Of a stretch of 64,000 nt of DNA, positions 9,433 to 17,914 are shown in pieces; within the stretch, counting starts at the first letter, position 1, and every line of letters begins with the position of its first letter. Source of the stretch: Methylomonas sp. 11b (GTDB lineage: Bacteria > Pseudomonadota > Gammaproteobacteria > Methylococcales > Methylomonadaceae); assembly GCF_000515215.1 (NCBI RefSeq), contig NZ_KI911557.1, positions 1,943,586-2,007,585 of the forward strand, written 5' to 3'. Position numbers and translations under genes: made by a program. The notes under the pieces are model-generated. The model saw nothing but the letters and a program-made list of their open reading frames with translations. It did no database searches and was not told the DNA's origin.

Positions 9433-10601
9433 GCGAATCCAGTCATTTGCCCAGCGCTTACGGCGACATTCATACCGATATTGTCCAACTACTGGAAAAC
9501 GCCCGCCGCGCCGCCGCCCGTAGCGTCAATGCCTTAATGACCGCCAGTTACTGGGAAATTGGCCGCCGCATCGTTGAATTCGAACAAGGCGGCGAAGATC
9601 GCGCCGCGTATGGCGAGGCGTTGATTCAGCGGTTGGCATTGGATTTAAGCAATCGTTTTGGCCGGGGATTTAGCCGCCAAAACCTCCAGCAAATGCGAGC
9701 GTTCTATCTGGCCTGGCCATTGGAGCTAATATGCCAGACAGTGTCTGGCATTTCTTCCCGAAATCCGCAGACACTGTCTGCAGAATCTTCCTCAACGCCA
9801 ATTATCCAGACAGCGTCTGGACAATCACCAACTCTCGCAACCTTGGCCGAAGCCTTCCCGCTGCCCTGGTCGGCTTACGTGCGCTTGCTTTCGGTCAAAA
9901 AACCGGAAGCACGCGGCTTCTATGAAACCGAAGCTCTGCGTTGCGGCTGGACGGTACGGCAACTGGATCGGCAGATCAACAGCCAGTTTTACGAGCGAAC
10001 CGCATTATCCACAAACAAAGTGGCGATGTTGGAACGAGCGGAACACGCCGAACCGGATGACGCCATCACGCCGGAACAAGCCATCAAGGATCCGTTTGTG
10101 CTGGAATTTCTTAACCTGAAAGACCAATACTCGGAATCCGATCTCGAATACGCGCTGATCCAGCATTTAGCCGACTTTCTGCTGGAACTGGGCGACGACT
10201 TTGCCTTTGTCGGTCGTCAGCGCCGCTTGCGGCTTGACGATACCTGGTTTCGCATCGACTTGCTGTTTTTCCATCGCCGCTTGAAATGTCTGGTGGTGAT
10301 CGATCTCAAGGTCGGCAAATTCAGCTATGCCGACGCCGGCCAGATGCACCTGTACCTGAATTACGCCCGCGAACACTGGATGAAGCCCGGCGAAAACCCG
10401 CCGGTGGGCCTGATACTCTGCGCCGCCAAAGGCGCCGCGGAAGCCCATTACGCCTTGGATAACCTGCCGAACAAGGTCCTGGCCGCCGAGTATCAAACCG
10501 TGCTGCCGGATGAAAAGCTGTTGGCGGAGGAATTGGAGCGATCACGGATTGAATTGGAGGCGCGGCGGTTAGTCGGCTCCAAAAATGAAGGTGACGCATG
10601 A
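9429..10601 (+). CDS. YhcG/DUF1016 family PDDEXK nuclease-like protein
   Basis: The 390-residue protein has the YhcG N-terminal domain (ASYWEIGRRIVEFEQGG, then LALDLSNRFGRGFSRQNLQQMRAFY) and the C-terminal PDDEXK-like domain (RIDLLFFHRRLKCLVVIDLKVGKFSYADAGQMHLYLNY), where the D and the DLK give the nuclease-like core. These proteins are often inserted inside type I restriction operons; their role is not settled. The gene overlaps hsdM and hsdS by 4 bp each, so it belongs to the operon. Between the two domains (about residues 100-135) is a low-complexity linker encoded by three short palindromes, listed separately. Confidence 0.88.
   Translation: MSESSHLPSAYGDIHTDIVQLLENARRAAARSVNALMTASYWEIGRRIVEFEQGGEDRAAYGEALIQRLALDLSNRFGRGFSRQNLQQMRAFYLAWPLELICQTVSGISSRNPQTLSAESSSTPIIQTASGQSPTLATLAEAFPLPWSAYVRLLSVKKPEARGFYETEALRCGWTVRQLDRQINSQFYERTALSTNKVAMLERAEHAEPDDAITPEQAIKDPFVLEFLNLKDQYSESDLEYALIQHLADFLLELGDDFAFVGRQRRLRLDDTWFRIDLLFFHRRLKCLVVIDLKVGKFSYADAGQMHLYLNYAREHWMKPGENPPVGLILCAAKGAAEAHYALDNLPNKVLAAEYQTVLPDEKLLAEELERSRIELEARRLVGSKNEGDA
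9732..9821 (+). repeat. Three short palindromes inside the DUF1016 gene
   Basis: Three imperfect copies of a CAGACA-N-TGTCTG palindrome lie in frame: 9732-9750 (arms TGCCAGACA / TGTCTGGCA, one base between), 9767-9781 (GCAGACA / TGTCTGC, one base between) and 9805-9821 (TCCAGAC / GTCTGGA, three bases between). Each encodes a QTxSG/A-like peptide, so the linker of the protein is a degenerate three-fold repeat. They are seen directly in the sequence. Confidence 0.85.
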
Positions 10602-11746
10602 GTCGATGGCCCATGGTTTCTTTAGGTGAGTTGCTTAGGCGAAGCAATGAGACCGCAATACTTGATTTCGATACTGAATATCATGAAGTAACGATTAGGC
10701 TTTGGGGTAAAGGCGTTATCAGCAGAGGTAGAGTAAGAGGCGGTGATGTAGGAACATCTCGCCAAGTGGTTCGAGCCAATCAACTTATTCTCTCGAAGAT
10801 TGATGCCCGAAATGGTGCGATCGGCATTGTTCCCCCGGAATTGGATGGCGCAATCGTTAGTAACGATTTTCCATCATTCGAATTTGCCGAAAAGCTCGAC
10901 TCTTCATTCATGGGTTGGCTAGTTCGGTCAACACCCTTTGTTGAGCTATGCAAAGCTGCTAGCGAAGGTACAACCAACCGGGTTCGAATTAAAGAAGATC
11001 GATTTTTAACTCAGCAAATCCACTTACCCTCGTTAGAAAAGCAGCAAACCATCGTTGCCCGCCTGGATCAATTGGCGGACAAAGTGAGGCGAATCGATCA
11101 ACATCTGGATGCCATCGACGCGGTTGCCGAGGCGCTATTAATCAGCCTGCATCATAAATTCGCGGCAGATCGCGTGGTTCGCCTGGGCGACATCATCGAA
11201 TTATTCGAAGACTCCGAACTCGTCAAACCCGAGGGCCAATATCCTCAAGTCGGTGTGCGCGGATTCGGCGGCGGACTGTTCGCCAAGCCAGCATTGACGG
11301 GAACGGAAACGTCTTATCGAGCCTTCAATCGCTTGTATGCCGATGCCATCGTGCTAAGCCAGGTCAAAGGTTGGGAAGGCGCGTTGGCAGTCTGTCCATC
11401 CGGATTGGCCGACATGTTTGTCTCGCCGGAGTACAGAACTTTCCGTTGCAAACCCGATCTGGCAAGCCCTGCCTATCTGGGAGAACTGATCAGAACGCCG
11501 TGGTTCTGGTCATTGCTACAAGCCGCAACCCGAGGCGTTGGCGCCCGCCGAGAACGTACCCGCCCAGAGCAGTTATTAAACATCGAATTGCCCATGCCGG
11601 AATTACACGAACAGCTACAGATCGTTGAAATCCTGTCCCGTCAAAACGAGCTGAAACAACGACACACCAAAATCCGCGAAGCCAATCAGGCGCTAATCCC
11701 GGCCACGCTGGAGAGGCTGTTTTCTAATGAATTTTTAAAAATCTAA
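10598..11746 (+). CDS. hsdS: Type I restriction enzyme specificity subunit
   Basis: The 382-residue protein shows two target-recognition halves, each ending in a helical spacer: LPSLEKQQTIVARLDQLADKVRRIDQHLD near residue 145-170, and LPMPELHEQLQIVEILSRQNELKQRH near residue 330-355. It reads the two halves of the DNA target and scaffolds HsdM and HsdR. The first recognition domain looks AT-richer than the second and than hsdM, which fits domain swapping, but I did not measure it. The start overlaps the upstream gene (ATGA). The 3' end overlaps the convergent cap3 gene by 12 bp, so two defence operons abut tail to tail. Confidence 0.9.
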   Translation: MSRWPMVSLGELLRRSNETAILDFDTEYHEVTIRLWGKGVISRGRVRGGDVGTSRQVVRANQLILSKIDARNGAIGIVPPELDGAIVSNDFPSFEFAEKLDSSFMGWLVRSTPFVELCKAASEGTTNRVRIKEDRFLTQQIHLPSLEKQQTIVARLDQLADKVRRIDQHLDAIDAVAEALLISLHHKFAADRVVRLGDIIELFEDSELVKPEGQYPQVGVRGFGGGLFAKPALTGTETSYRAFNRLYADAIVLSQVKGWEGALAVCPSGLADMFVSPEYRTFRCKPDLASPAYLGELIRTPWFWSLLQAATRGVGARRERTRPEQLLNIELPMPELHEQLQIVEILSRQNELKQRHTKIREANQALIPATLERLFSNEFLKI

Positions 11747-12223
11747 AATATTAGAGGCTTGGAGCAAATTATCTCCTTTGCCAACCCCAAGCCAAATATC
11801 TCGATGAGTGCCCACTATTAGAAAGATCATCGGGTTTACTTGCGACTGTATTATTTTTCGCCATTCAGTTTTATCTAATATCGAGGGTGAGGGATATTGT
11901 TCCGGATGAGTGTGCCATTCACCCAAATAATCCACTGTTTCCCCACTATTTAACCAGCGCTTAGTGGCATATTCCTGATGCAATTGATCTTTACGAAAAA
12001 ATTGAAACAATGACCTTCTATCATGTAATTGGGGCGCTGTCGCATCGACAATATGTATATGATAATTTCGTCTGTACCCTAAAAGGATACCACCAGACTC
12101 CGGCTTTTCCGGTGAATTCTGTCGATAACGGTCAAAAATATTAAGAACATTTTCCTCAATCAGAATTTTGGAATCTGGATTAAAAGGATGTTTCCACATT
12201 AAACATTTCGACATGCGACACAA
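11735..12223 (-). CDS. cap3: CBASS Cap3, JAMM-type isopeptidase
   Basis: The 162-residue protein has the JAB/JAMM metalloprotease pattern: Glu42 in PESGG, His104 and His106 in GEWHTHPEQ, and Ser114/Asp117 in SPSILD. In type II CBASS, Cap3 cleaves the bond by which Cap2 links the CD-NTase C terminus to target proteins, so it restrains or resets the system. The start overlaps the cap2 stop by 25 bp (other possible starts at codons 4 and 9). It is the last gene of the four-gene minus-strand operon. Confidence 0.9.
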   Translation of the reverse strand: MCRMSKCLMWKHPFNPDSKILIEENVLNIFDRYRQNSPEKPESGGILLGYRRNYHIHIVDATAPQLHDRRSLFQFFRKDQLHQEYATKRWLNSGETVDYLGEWHTHPEQYPSPSILDKTEWRKIIQSQVNPMIFLIVGTHRDIWLGVGKGDNLLQASNILDF

Positions 12224-13899
12224 CCATCCAGTGGAGAGATATTTTGATTTTTCACTTGGCGGATATTTGCATTTTCAACGGCTCTAGTCCTAAACCGTGG
12301 ACTCGGATCACCTTTAATCCAATCAATAATACTATCTGTAGCTAATGCGGCTGCACTTATTGAGGCAGATACCGCATAAGGCGTAAAAGCTTGGCACCCG
12401 ATAAAGCCGCGCTCAGGTTCTGCTTTCAGTATTTTATAGCGCTCTTCTCTATAGTTCTGAGTATTGGGTAATCTCAAACAATGGAAACATCCATACTTTT
12501 CTGAATCAACCCAAAGTGACTGTGTTGCTTCACCATTTCCAACGATCCAGATATGCAGGATTGGAGGAGCTTTAGGTCGCTTAGCTATCTGACTGGCATT
12601 TAACATTTCACTAATGGCTTCCTCGCCTGTAGCATCTATCAATAAATCCGAGGCAAAAAGTTTAGAATACTTCGTTATATTTATAGGTTCTGCAAAAATT
12701 CGAGATAGCGGAAACTGCTTCAATAGTTCATCACGAAGTGCTACAGCTTTTAACTTAAACAAAGACGAATAACCCAAAACATGACGTCCTAAATTATCTG
12801 GCGCGAGCGTATCGGGATCGATCAGTATCAACTCTCCACGACAACCAGTTCCTGCGCCTAAGCGAACTAGGGATTGAGCAAGAAAACCACCTATCGCACC
12901 ACAACCAATTAATACAATACGTTTATCTTTCAAATCAGAAAATGATAGATTCCTATTGTGAACAAAATCAGCGCTTATGTCGGTAATATGAACTCTAAAG
13001 ATATTTCCACCGCTACCTCTTCCGTGCAGAAACTGTTTGTATAATTTAGGACCACGTTTTCCAGCGGTTTTTTTTGCAGCAAGAAGAGTTATTGTGTCTA
13101 AATCAAATCCAAAACCAACCCATCCAACTGGACTGCTTATTGCAAAAGTAACAAAACTATATTGTAAATATTCTTGTTCTTTTTCTAGGATATTTTGAAA
13201 TCTAACGTATAAAATGTTGTCCCAACTTTTTAACCATTCAAAAAGTTCTTTGACTGTCTTTGGCAGTGTATTGTCAGGAATAGTTGGAAATTTCTCAGTG
13301 TGCAATATCCAACATTTGCATTTGCTAATTTTAGGCTTAGAAAACCCAAGTGAGCCCGCAATAATTTCAACTTCATTGGCATCATCAGATATGATCGCCT
13401 TGCGATTATCATCATCCCCAAGAATGAAGTAATTAGTGGATACTTTCGTTGTATCGATTGTACCTTTTAAGACCAACCAAGGAATACGGCCCTGATCTAA
13501 AAGCCAATGAGACAAAAATTCGTTCTGAATATCATGGATACGGTAATCAGAATCTTCTAGTATTTTATTTAATACATCTGTGGCTTGGACCAAACATTGA
13601 TCAATTGCAGTTGCTGGGTTATAGCGATCTAAAACGATAGAACCCGGCGCGAAATAGCATAAATTTCCCTCTGAACTCAAATGCGGCAAAAGAGCCGGCA
13701 AGTGACTTGGATACTCAAGAATCTTAATTACTGGATAAACCAAAAAATCCCAATCACTTATTTCTAAACTTATAGATATTGGCAGCGATGAACAATTAAG
13801 AATACCTCTAAAAGTTCGACGTCCATGTCGATGTCCAGTGGAAACAAATCCCTTAGAAGTTAGTAGTCTAAATGCAGCACCAAGCTGGTCATTCGCCAT
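12199..13899 (-). CDS. cap2: CBASS Cap2, fused E2-E1 ubiquitin-transfer-like protein
   Basis: The 566-residue protein carries an N-terminal E2-like domain with a candidate catalytic Cys81 (EGNLCYFAPG) and a C-terminal ThiF/E1 adenylation domain starting near residue 325 (IVLIGCGAIGGFLA, then LILIDPDTLAPDNLGRH). Cys502 (GCQAFTPYA) is the likely E1 catalytic cysteine. Two CxxC pairs, Cys471/474 and Cys560/563, look like a structural zinc site. Cap2 adenylates and conjugates the C terminus of the CD-NTase, which primes it for signalling. It starts 4 bp after the CD-NTase stop. The gene is clearly AT-richer than the conjugation backbone, consistent with recent acquisition. Confidence 0.92.
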   Translation of the reverse strand: MANDQLGAAFRLLTSKGFVSTGHRHGRRTFRGILNCSSLPISISLEISDWDFLVYPVIKILEYPSHLPALLPHLSSEGNLCYFAPGSIVLDRYNPATAIDQCLVQATDVLNKILEDSDYRIHDIQNEFLSHWLLDQGRIPWLVLKGTIDTTKVSTNYFILGDDDNRKAIISDDANEVEIIAGSLGFSKPKISKCKCWILHTEKFPTIPDNTLPKTVKELFEWLKSWDNILYVRFQNILEKEQEYLQYSFVTFAISSPVGWVGFGFDLDTITLLAAKKTAGKRGPKLYKQFLHGRGSGGNIFRVHITDISADFVHNRNLSFSDLKDKRIVLIGCGAIGGFLAQSLVRLGAGTGCRGELILIDPDTLAPDNLGRHVLGYSSLFKLKAVALRDELLKQFPLSRIFAEPINITKYSKLFASDLLIDATGEEAISEMLNASQIAKRPKAPPILHIWIVGNGEATQSLWVDSEKYGCFHCLRLPNTQNYREERYKILKAEPERGFIGCQAFTPYAVSASISAAALATDSIIDWIKGDPSPRFRTRAVENANIRQVKNQNISPLDGCVACRNV

Positions 13900-13902
13900 C
13901 TC

Positions 13903-15093
13903 TTAACCAGCTTTTGTTCTGCGAACAACAGGCTGAGATACTCGTTGCGGGGGAGTTGTTCTGACTTCGTCGGCACCATTATCGACTTCGACCCAATCAT
14001 GCTTATAAGGAATACGTTCACCTAATTTATTTTGGAGTTCAGTAATAGCTTGATGTTTCATGTGCCATTCATAGGAACGAGCCATTCGAATAGCTTGAAC
14101 AAATTGTTTTGCTCGCTGTGCTGCTAGTGTTTTTTCAACATTTGATAATCGATTATTAAAGTCTTCTGCACCTTCATCAATACCAAACTCACGAATTTCG
14201 CCAAGAATCACATTCGAAAGATGTTCTGCGGAAGATTCTAAAACAAGGTCGTCGCGACCTCTATTAGGTTTAAAGGCTTGAGCTATTGCAATCATAATTG
14301 AAACTGATGTAGGTCCACCTCCATCCTTCCAATGATAATCCCTCCAAGCTTTAAGATAGCAGCAAACCCTTCGTAATTGTTCTCCATGCTCTTCTACCCT
14401 GTCATTGAACCACCTTGAAACAGCTTCTGGGTCCGAGGCTTTCCATTCCCCAGAACGCGTCGCCATCATGATGTCATCCAAGTCCTCCCAAACTTGCTCC
14501 GGAATTTCTCCAAATTCTGCACTTTCGGATAGAAAAGCTGAGTCATGAACCATGCTTCGCCCTCTGTTATCTATAGACAGTAGTGCTAAAGATTTCTCCA
14601 CAATTTCATTAAATTTGTGTTCGGGAGCCGCGTATAGCGGAATATCAATATGGGCCCAGTTTGCTACTTGGATACGAATACAAGTCGATTTCCCTGTCTG
14701 TAACTCCCAACCTTTAGACTTACAGAGATCGTAAAGCAATCGCTCTACAAGATCGAAATAAAGCTTTGCCATGGCATGCGGAGGTCCATTTTGCTCCCAC
14801 ACCGCCACAGGAAGATAAACACCATAATCCCAATCCATTTCCTGGTGAGGAGAATATGCGGGCTGGATACATGTTTTATAAGACCATGAACCTTGCGTAC
14901 GAAAGCGAGGTTCTACAGACTTATCCATATTCAATATCTTTCTGGTTGCCTCTTTAATTCTGGGGCGGAGATGGTCACGAATATCATTTTTACAAGAAAC
15001 CAAGTAATCACGTTGTTCTTGAGATGGTCGAATAACCTCATTGAATACATCTTTCTCATCGGCATAGAAAAACAGCTTATTTAATTTCAGCAT
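13903..15093 (-). CDS. CBASS CD-NTase (DncV-like cyclic nucleotide synthase)
   Basis: The 396-residue protein has the nucleotidyltransferase signature: Gly68-Ser69 in QGSWSYKT, Asp87 and Asp89 in QEMDWDYGVYLP, and a third acidic residue Asp150 in HIDIPLYA. This pattern and the operon are those of DncV-type enzymes, which make a cyclic di- or trinucleotide after phage infection. The product cannot be told from sequence. The protein ends in a flexible basic tail finishing with glycine (RRTKAG), the type of C terminus that Cap2 activates and conjugates. It lies between capV and cap2, with 3 bp to each neighbour. Confidence 0.9.
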   Translation of the reverse strand: MLKLNKLFFYADEKDVFNEVIRPSQEQRDYLVSCKNDIRDHLRPRIKEATRKILNMDKSVEPRFRTQGSWSYKTCIQPAYSPHQEMDWDYGVYLPVAVWEQNGPPHAMAKLYFDLVERLLYDLCKSKGWELQTGKSTCIRIQVANWAHIDIPLYAAPEHKFNEIVEKSLALLSIDNRGRSMVHDSAFLSESAEFGEIPEQVWEDLDDIMMATRSGEWKASDPEAVSRWFNDRVEEHGEQLRRVCCYLKAWRDYHWKDGGGPTSVSIMIAIAQAFKPNRGRDDLVLESSAEHLSNVILGEIREFGIDEGAEDFNNRLSNVEKTLAAQRAKQFVQAIRMARSYEWHMKHQAITELQNKLGERIPYKHDWVEVDNGADEVRTTPPQRVSQPVVRRTKAG

Positions 15094-15096
15094 GAA

Positions 15097-16116
15097 TTAT
15101 CCTTTTTCAGAATTGGAATGTTCACCGTAATAAAATACGGGTGTCTTGGGCGTATGCTCCATAAAGCTATTAAATTTAGAGTTGCCAAGACAGATCTTTG
15201 CACTTTCGACTGCCGAACCTTGTAATACTTCTTGAGCAGCAATATCAACCTTGTCTAAGGAAACAGCATTCGCACGTTGATCTGTTAAATCTTCATCAAT
15301 ATGCATGTAATGTTCGGGTTTAAGGCGATGCTTCAACATGTAGTCGGTTAAAGACTCTTGAACTGATATTGACAACCCAAACAATTTTTTCGGAGTGTTG
15401 GCTGGATTCAACCCACCCCAATCAATTGTGCCGCCATCACGATTTTTTCGTGGATCAACAGTGAACTTGGACGACATTGTCCCTACGGATAAAAGGTGTA
15501 TATTGTCTAAATTGTATTCAAAAAAATTCTCCGCCTCATGCAACGCTAATATTCCGGGTGCGTTTGCAAATAACCCACCGTCCACATATTGGTTATTATC
15601 AAATACATGTCGTGGGAAATACGCGGGAGCAGCACTAGTAGCTAATGCAATATCAGTGATCTTATGTTGGTGGTCAGTTTTGAAGTTTTTATGATGCGGA
15701 GTTTTAAATATAACTGGCTTACCGGTCGTGTAGTTGATTGCAGGAATTATTACAGGATGTTTTAATGAGCCTAACATGCGCTCACCAAATAATTTTTCAT
15801 CGGAAAGCAGGTTTTTTAAAGAATTATTAGAATACAGTGCTTTAAACATACCAAAAAACGACCAGCGTTGTGGCTTAAAAATTTTATCTCCGTGCTTGAC
15901 GAATAAATCCACAATGTCTTTAGCAGGTATTTCCAGTGCGAGTGCGAGTGCCAGAATTCCGCCTACAGAAGTACCAGCAATTAAGTCAAACTTTGTCGCT
16001 ATTGGCGCTTTTATATCTTCCTCAATATTTGCTATTACCTTTGCAGTATAGAGACCCCGGTACCCTCCACCGGATAACGCAAGTATCTGAAACCGATCTA
16101 CTGTTGACTCGCCCAC
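15097..16116 (-). CDS. capV: CBASS effector CapV, patatin-like phospholipase
   Basis: I choose the GTG at 16116 because GGAGG lies 5 nt upstream of it; the frame extends to a TTG at 16149 with no ribosome site. From the GTG the protein is 339 residues. It has the patatin oxyanion loop (SGGGYRGLY), the nucleophile Ser50 in GTSVGG and the catalytic Asp179 in VDGG. CapV enzymes bind the cyclic nucleotide made by the CD-NTase and degrade membrane phospholipids, killing the infected cell. It is the first gene of the operon (capV, CD-NTase, cap2, cap3), the same order as in the Vibrio cholerae dncV locus. Confidence 0.9.
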   Translation of the reverse strand: MGESTVDRFQILALSGGGYRGLYTAKVIANIEEDIKAPIATKFDLIAGTSVGGILALALALEIPAKDIVDLFVKHGDKIFKPQRWSFFGMFKALYSNNSLKNLLSDEKLFGERMLGSLKHPVIIPAINYTTGKPVIFKTPHHKNFKTDHQHKITDIALATSAAPAYFPRHVFDNNQYVDGGLFANAPGILALHEAENFFEYNLDNIHLLSVGTMSSKFTVDPRKNRDGGTIDWGGLNPANTPKKLFGLSISVQESLTDYMLKHRLKPEHYMHIDEDLTDQRANAVSLDKVDIAAQEVLQGSAVESAKICLGNSKFNSFMEHTPKTPVFYYGEHSNSEKG

Positions 16117-16216
16117 ATCATCCTCCAATGAAAATAATTCAATTGGCAAAGATGGGGATAGGCGACTAAGTTTTCAAGTTTGGTCCTGGCGTTTTTTTTG
16201 CCCAGATATTCTCTAA

Positions 16217-16873
16217 CTATTGAGTTTTCTCCATAGTTATAACGTCGCCACCATTTTCAAGATCAGCCATGTCTTCGGGTTCTGCTTGTAATCCGGACTC
16301 TTCCCGTGCCAACCGCACCTCTTCACCATGCCCTTGCGCATATGCCGCCCGATGCGCCTGCCGTTCTATCGTGACGATGCGGTTGGCCAAACGCTGCAAG
16401 CGTTGCTGCCAATGGTAGCGGGCTTCCACGCAGTGCTTATTGTCGATGACCTGGCAAAGCCACAAGGTATCCATGACGATCATCAGTTGATCCAGTAAGC
16501 GAATCAGTTCAACGAACTGAGCAATTTGCGGCGATGCGATCTTGGCTACGAATTCGGTTGGATGAGTGTAGGTCGGCGTTTCGGTTATGCCGTTGTCGGC
16601 TTTGAGTTTTTCCAGGCGAGTTTTTTCCTGCTGAAGTTGCGTGGCGCAATCGGCAATCATCGTGCTGACGATAGCCTCGATTTCATCAATGGCTTGTTCC
16701 TGTCCGACGATGCGCAAAATCACATCGATCGCGTACAGCGACTTGATCAGACGGTCATAACTCTTGCGTATGACCCGAATCGCCTGTTCGCTGTTGATCT
16801 TGAAGGTGCGTTCGAATACCGGGCGGCTTATTTCAAGTCGAGCTGGTTTTACTGGTGCGGAGGTTTCAGCCAT
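16217..16873 (-). CDS. AcaB-like (DUF1845) family protein
   Basis: This protein is of about 218 residues if it starts at ATG 16873, which has AAGGA 6 nt upstream; the frame stays open to 17077 but that part holds a strong hairpin and reads as leader. The sequence is helical, with RPVFERTFKINSEQAIRVIRKSYDRLI and a Leu-rich C-terminal half (FVELIRLLDQLMIVMDTLWLCQVIDNKH) that resembles the AcaB/DUF1845 proteins of IncA/C plasmids and related integrative elements, some of which act as transcription activators. No DNA-binding motif is obvious. It is divergent from ssb and lies upstream of the CBASS operon on the same strand. The family call is tentative. Confidence 0.6.
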   Translation of the reverse strand: MAETSAPVKPARLEISRPVFERTFKINSEQAIRVIRKSYDRLIKSLYAIDVILRIVGQEQAIDEIEAIVSTMIADCATQLQQEKTRLEKLKADNGITETPTYTHPTEFVAKIASPQIAQFVELIRLLDQLMIVMDTLWLCQVIDNKHCVEARYHWQQRLQRLANRIVTIERQAHRAAYAQGHGEEVRLAREESGLQAEPEDMADLENGGDVITMEKTQ

Positions 16874-16936
16874 TTGCATTCCTTGATGAGTGTGGGATGG
16901 ACTCCGATAGTAATCGAAGATTTTTTCATCCCTTTT

Positions 16937-16966
16937 GCAGCTAATGGTGAATTCGACATTAGCTGC
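16937..16966 (-). repeat. 10-bp inverted repeat in the leader of the AcaB-like gene
   Basis: GCAGCTAATG and CATTAGCTGC are perfect complements separated by 10 bases containing GAATTC. The hairpin sits 64 bp upstream of the preferred start of the AcaB-like gene and about 110 bp from the first structured RNA element on the other strand. It has no following T-run, so it is not an ordinary terminator; an operator or an mRNA hairpin is possible. Confidence 0.6.
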
Positions 16967-17077
16967 AAGATCACTCCAAAAAATTTCTGCTTCAATGTTG
17001 GCAACCGTTGTTGGCCGGAGTTTGACCGGAATTTCGCGCAAATCGATCCTGCCCATCAACGCTATCCGACAGTTCAT

Positions 17078-17174
17078 GTTGTCTTTCCAGACAACTTGAT
17101 CCGGTTTCGACCGGCGTTCCGTCTTCAGGCGGCGTAGGTGGTTTTCATCGGCGAGTCAGGTGCGTCAAGCCTGA
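17078..17174 (+). ncRNA. Structured RNA element, copy 1 (upstream of ssb)
   Basis: This is the first of three related ~100-nt elements. Helices: P1 GTTGTCT-ttcc-AGACAAC (17078-17095); P2 CCGG-6 nt-CCGG (17101-17114); P3 CCG/CGG (17119-17132); an optional GGTG-gtttt-CATC helix; P4 TCAGG-TGCGTCAAG-CCTGA (17156-17174). The other copies (20482, 26050) change both sides of P1, P2 and P4 so that pairing is kept, while the P4 loop and CGTTCCG stay constant. It lies about 150 bp before ssb on the same strand and is followed by the hairpin leader. It could be a cis-regulatory RNA or a small RNA. The function is unknown. Confidence 0.72.
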
Positions 17175-17203
17175 TGTGATTTCTGTTGTTTGATCAGTTT
17201 TCG

Positions 17204-17327
17204 ACCCTACCCTGTCTTGGGAACGCCTATTCCCCTGCTGGGGAGTATGCCTCCGGGATCCAACCCATCACCGCGCAGGTGGGTTTATTTCTCACTTGTC
17301 GGGCGCGGCCAATTGGAGGATTTCATC
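17204..17327 (+). promoter_or_regulatory. Hairpin leader of ssb
   Basis: The inner stem GGGAA-cgccta-TTCCC (17219-17234) is flanked by CCC (17210-17212) and GGGG (17240-17243), the two-tier pattern seen before eleven other genes. A further hairpin AACCCA/TGGGTT follows near 17263-17286. The ribosome site GGAGGA (17315-17320) is 7 nt from the ATG. Unlike the others, I see no convincing helix hiding this ribosome site. Confidence 0.6.
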
Positions 17328-17768
17328 ATGGCAAGTCGTGGTGTAAACAAAGTCATATTGCTGGGCCGACTCGGCGCCGATCCGGATATTCGGTATTTAC
17401 CCAATAACGGCGGCAAGGTGGTGGCAATACGTTTGGCGACTAGCGAAGTCTGGAAAGACCAAGCTAAAGCCAAACAAGAACACACCGAGTGGCACCGGTT
17501 GGTGTTTTTCAAAAAACTGGCCGATACGGCCGAGCAGTATCTGCGCAAAGGCAGCAAGATCTATGTGGAAGGTAGTCTTCGCACCCAGCAATGGGATAAA
17601 AATGGCGAAAAACGCTACCGCACGGAAGTGGTTGTCCGTGAGTTACAGATGCTGGACCGTGCTGATGAAAACGGGGCTCCTCGTCACTCCAGTCAACCCT
17701 CTACACCGCCTACTGCGGCTAATGACGCAGGTTTGGATGAGGATTTCGATGACATTCCGTTTTTCTGA
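17328..17768 (+). CDS. ssb: Single-stranded DNA-binding protein
   Basis: The 146-residue protein starts at ATG 17328 after GGAGGA; an open frame reaches back to 17190 but crosses the leader. The OB fold is standard ([37 protein letters not shown], then [36 protein letters not shown]). The C terminus is the acidic protein-docking tip ending DDIPFF, one residue longer than the usual DDIPF. It coats single-stranded DNA during conjugation and recombination. It heads the ssb-bet-exonuclease recombination block found in SXT/R391 and IncA/C elements. Confidence 0.95.
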   Translation: MASRGVNKVILLGRLGADPDIRYLPNNGGKVVAIRLATSEVWKDQAKAKQEHTEWHRLVFFKKLADTAEQYLRKGSKIYVEGSLRTQQWDKNGEKRYRTEVVVRELQMLDRADENGAPRHSSQPSTPPTAANDAGLDEDFDDIPFF

Positions 17769-17850
17769 GTAGCTTTTTGCCCTTGTTATTCGCTATTCAG
17801 ATTGATCTTTAATTAACCCGCCTGGCAGCATCCGCTGTTTAGGTGTTTCA

Positions 17851-17914
17851 CCCCATGGGGACGTCACTCCCCAGATGGGGCATTGCGTCCTCTATTTTTT
17901 TAAGGAGACACGCC
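17851..17914 (+). promoter_or_regulatory. Hairpin leader of bet, occluding its ribosome site
   Basis: The outer CCCC (17851-17854) pairs with GGGG (17877-17880) around the inner GGGGA-cgtcac-TCCCC (17857-17872). A second helix, GCGT-c-CTC (17885-17892) with GAG-ac-ACGC (17905-17913), covers the AGGAG ribosome site and ends next to the ATG at 17915; a T-run forms its loop. Confidence 0.7.

Noticed and set aside
9732..9821. Possible CRISPR-like repeats
   Set aside because: The units are only 15-19 bases, in frame, vary in sequence and have spacers of unequal, coding content; no cas gene is present.
17078..17174. A known riboswitch class for the three-copy element
   Set aside because: The conserved loop and helix order match none of the riboswitches I can recall, and the downstream genes share no metabolic pathway.
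17190..17327. N-terminal extension of ssb
   Set aside because: It reads through the hairpin leader; the SSB fold starts at ATG 17328 behind a strong ribosome site.
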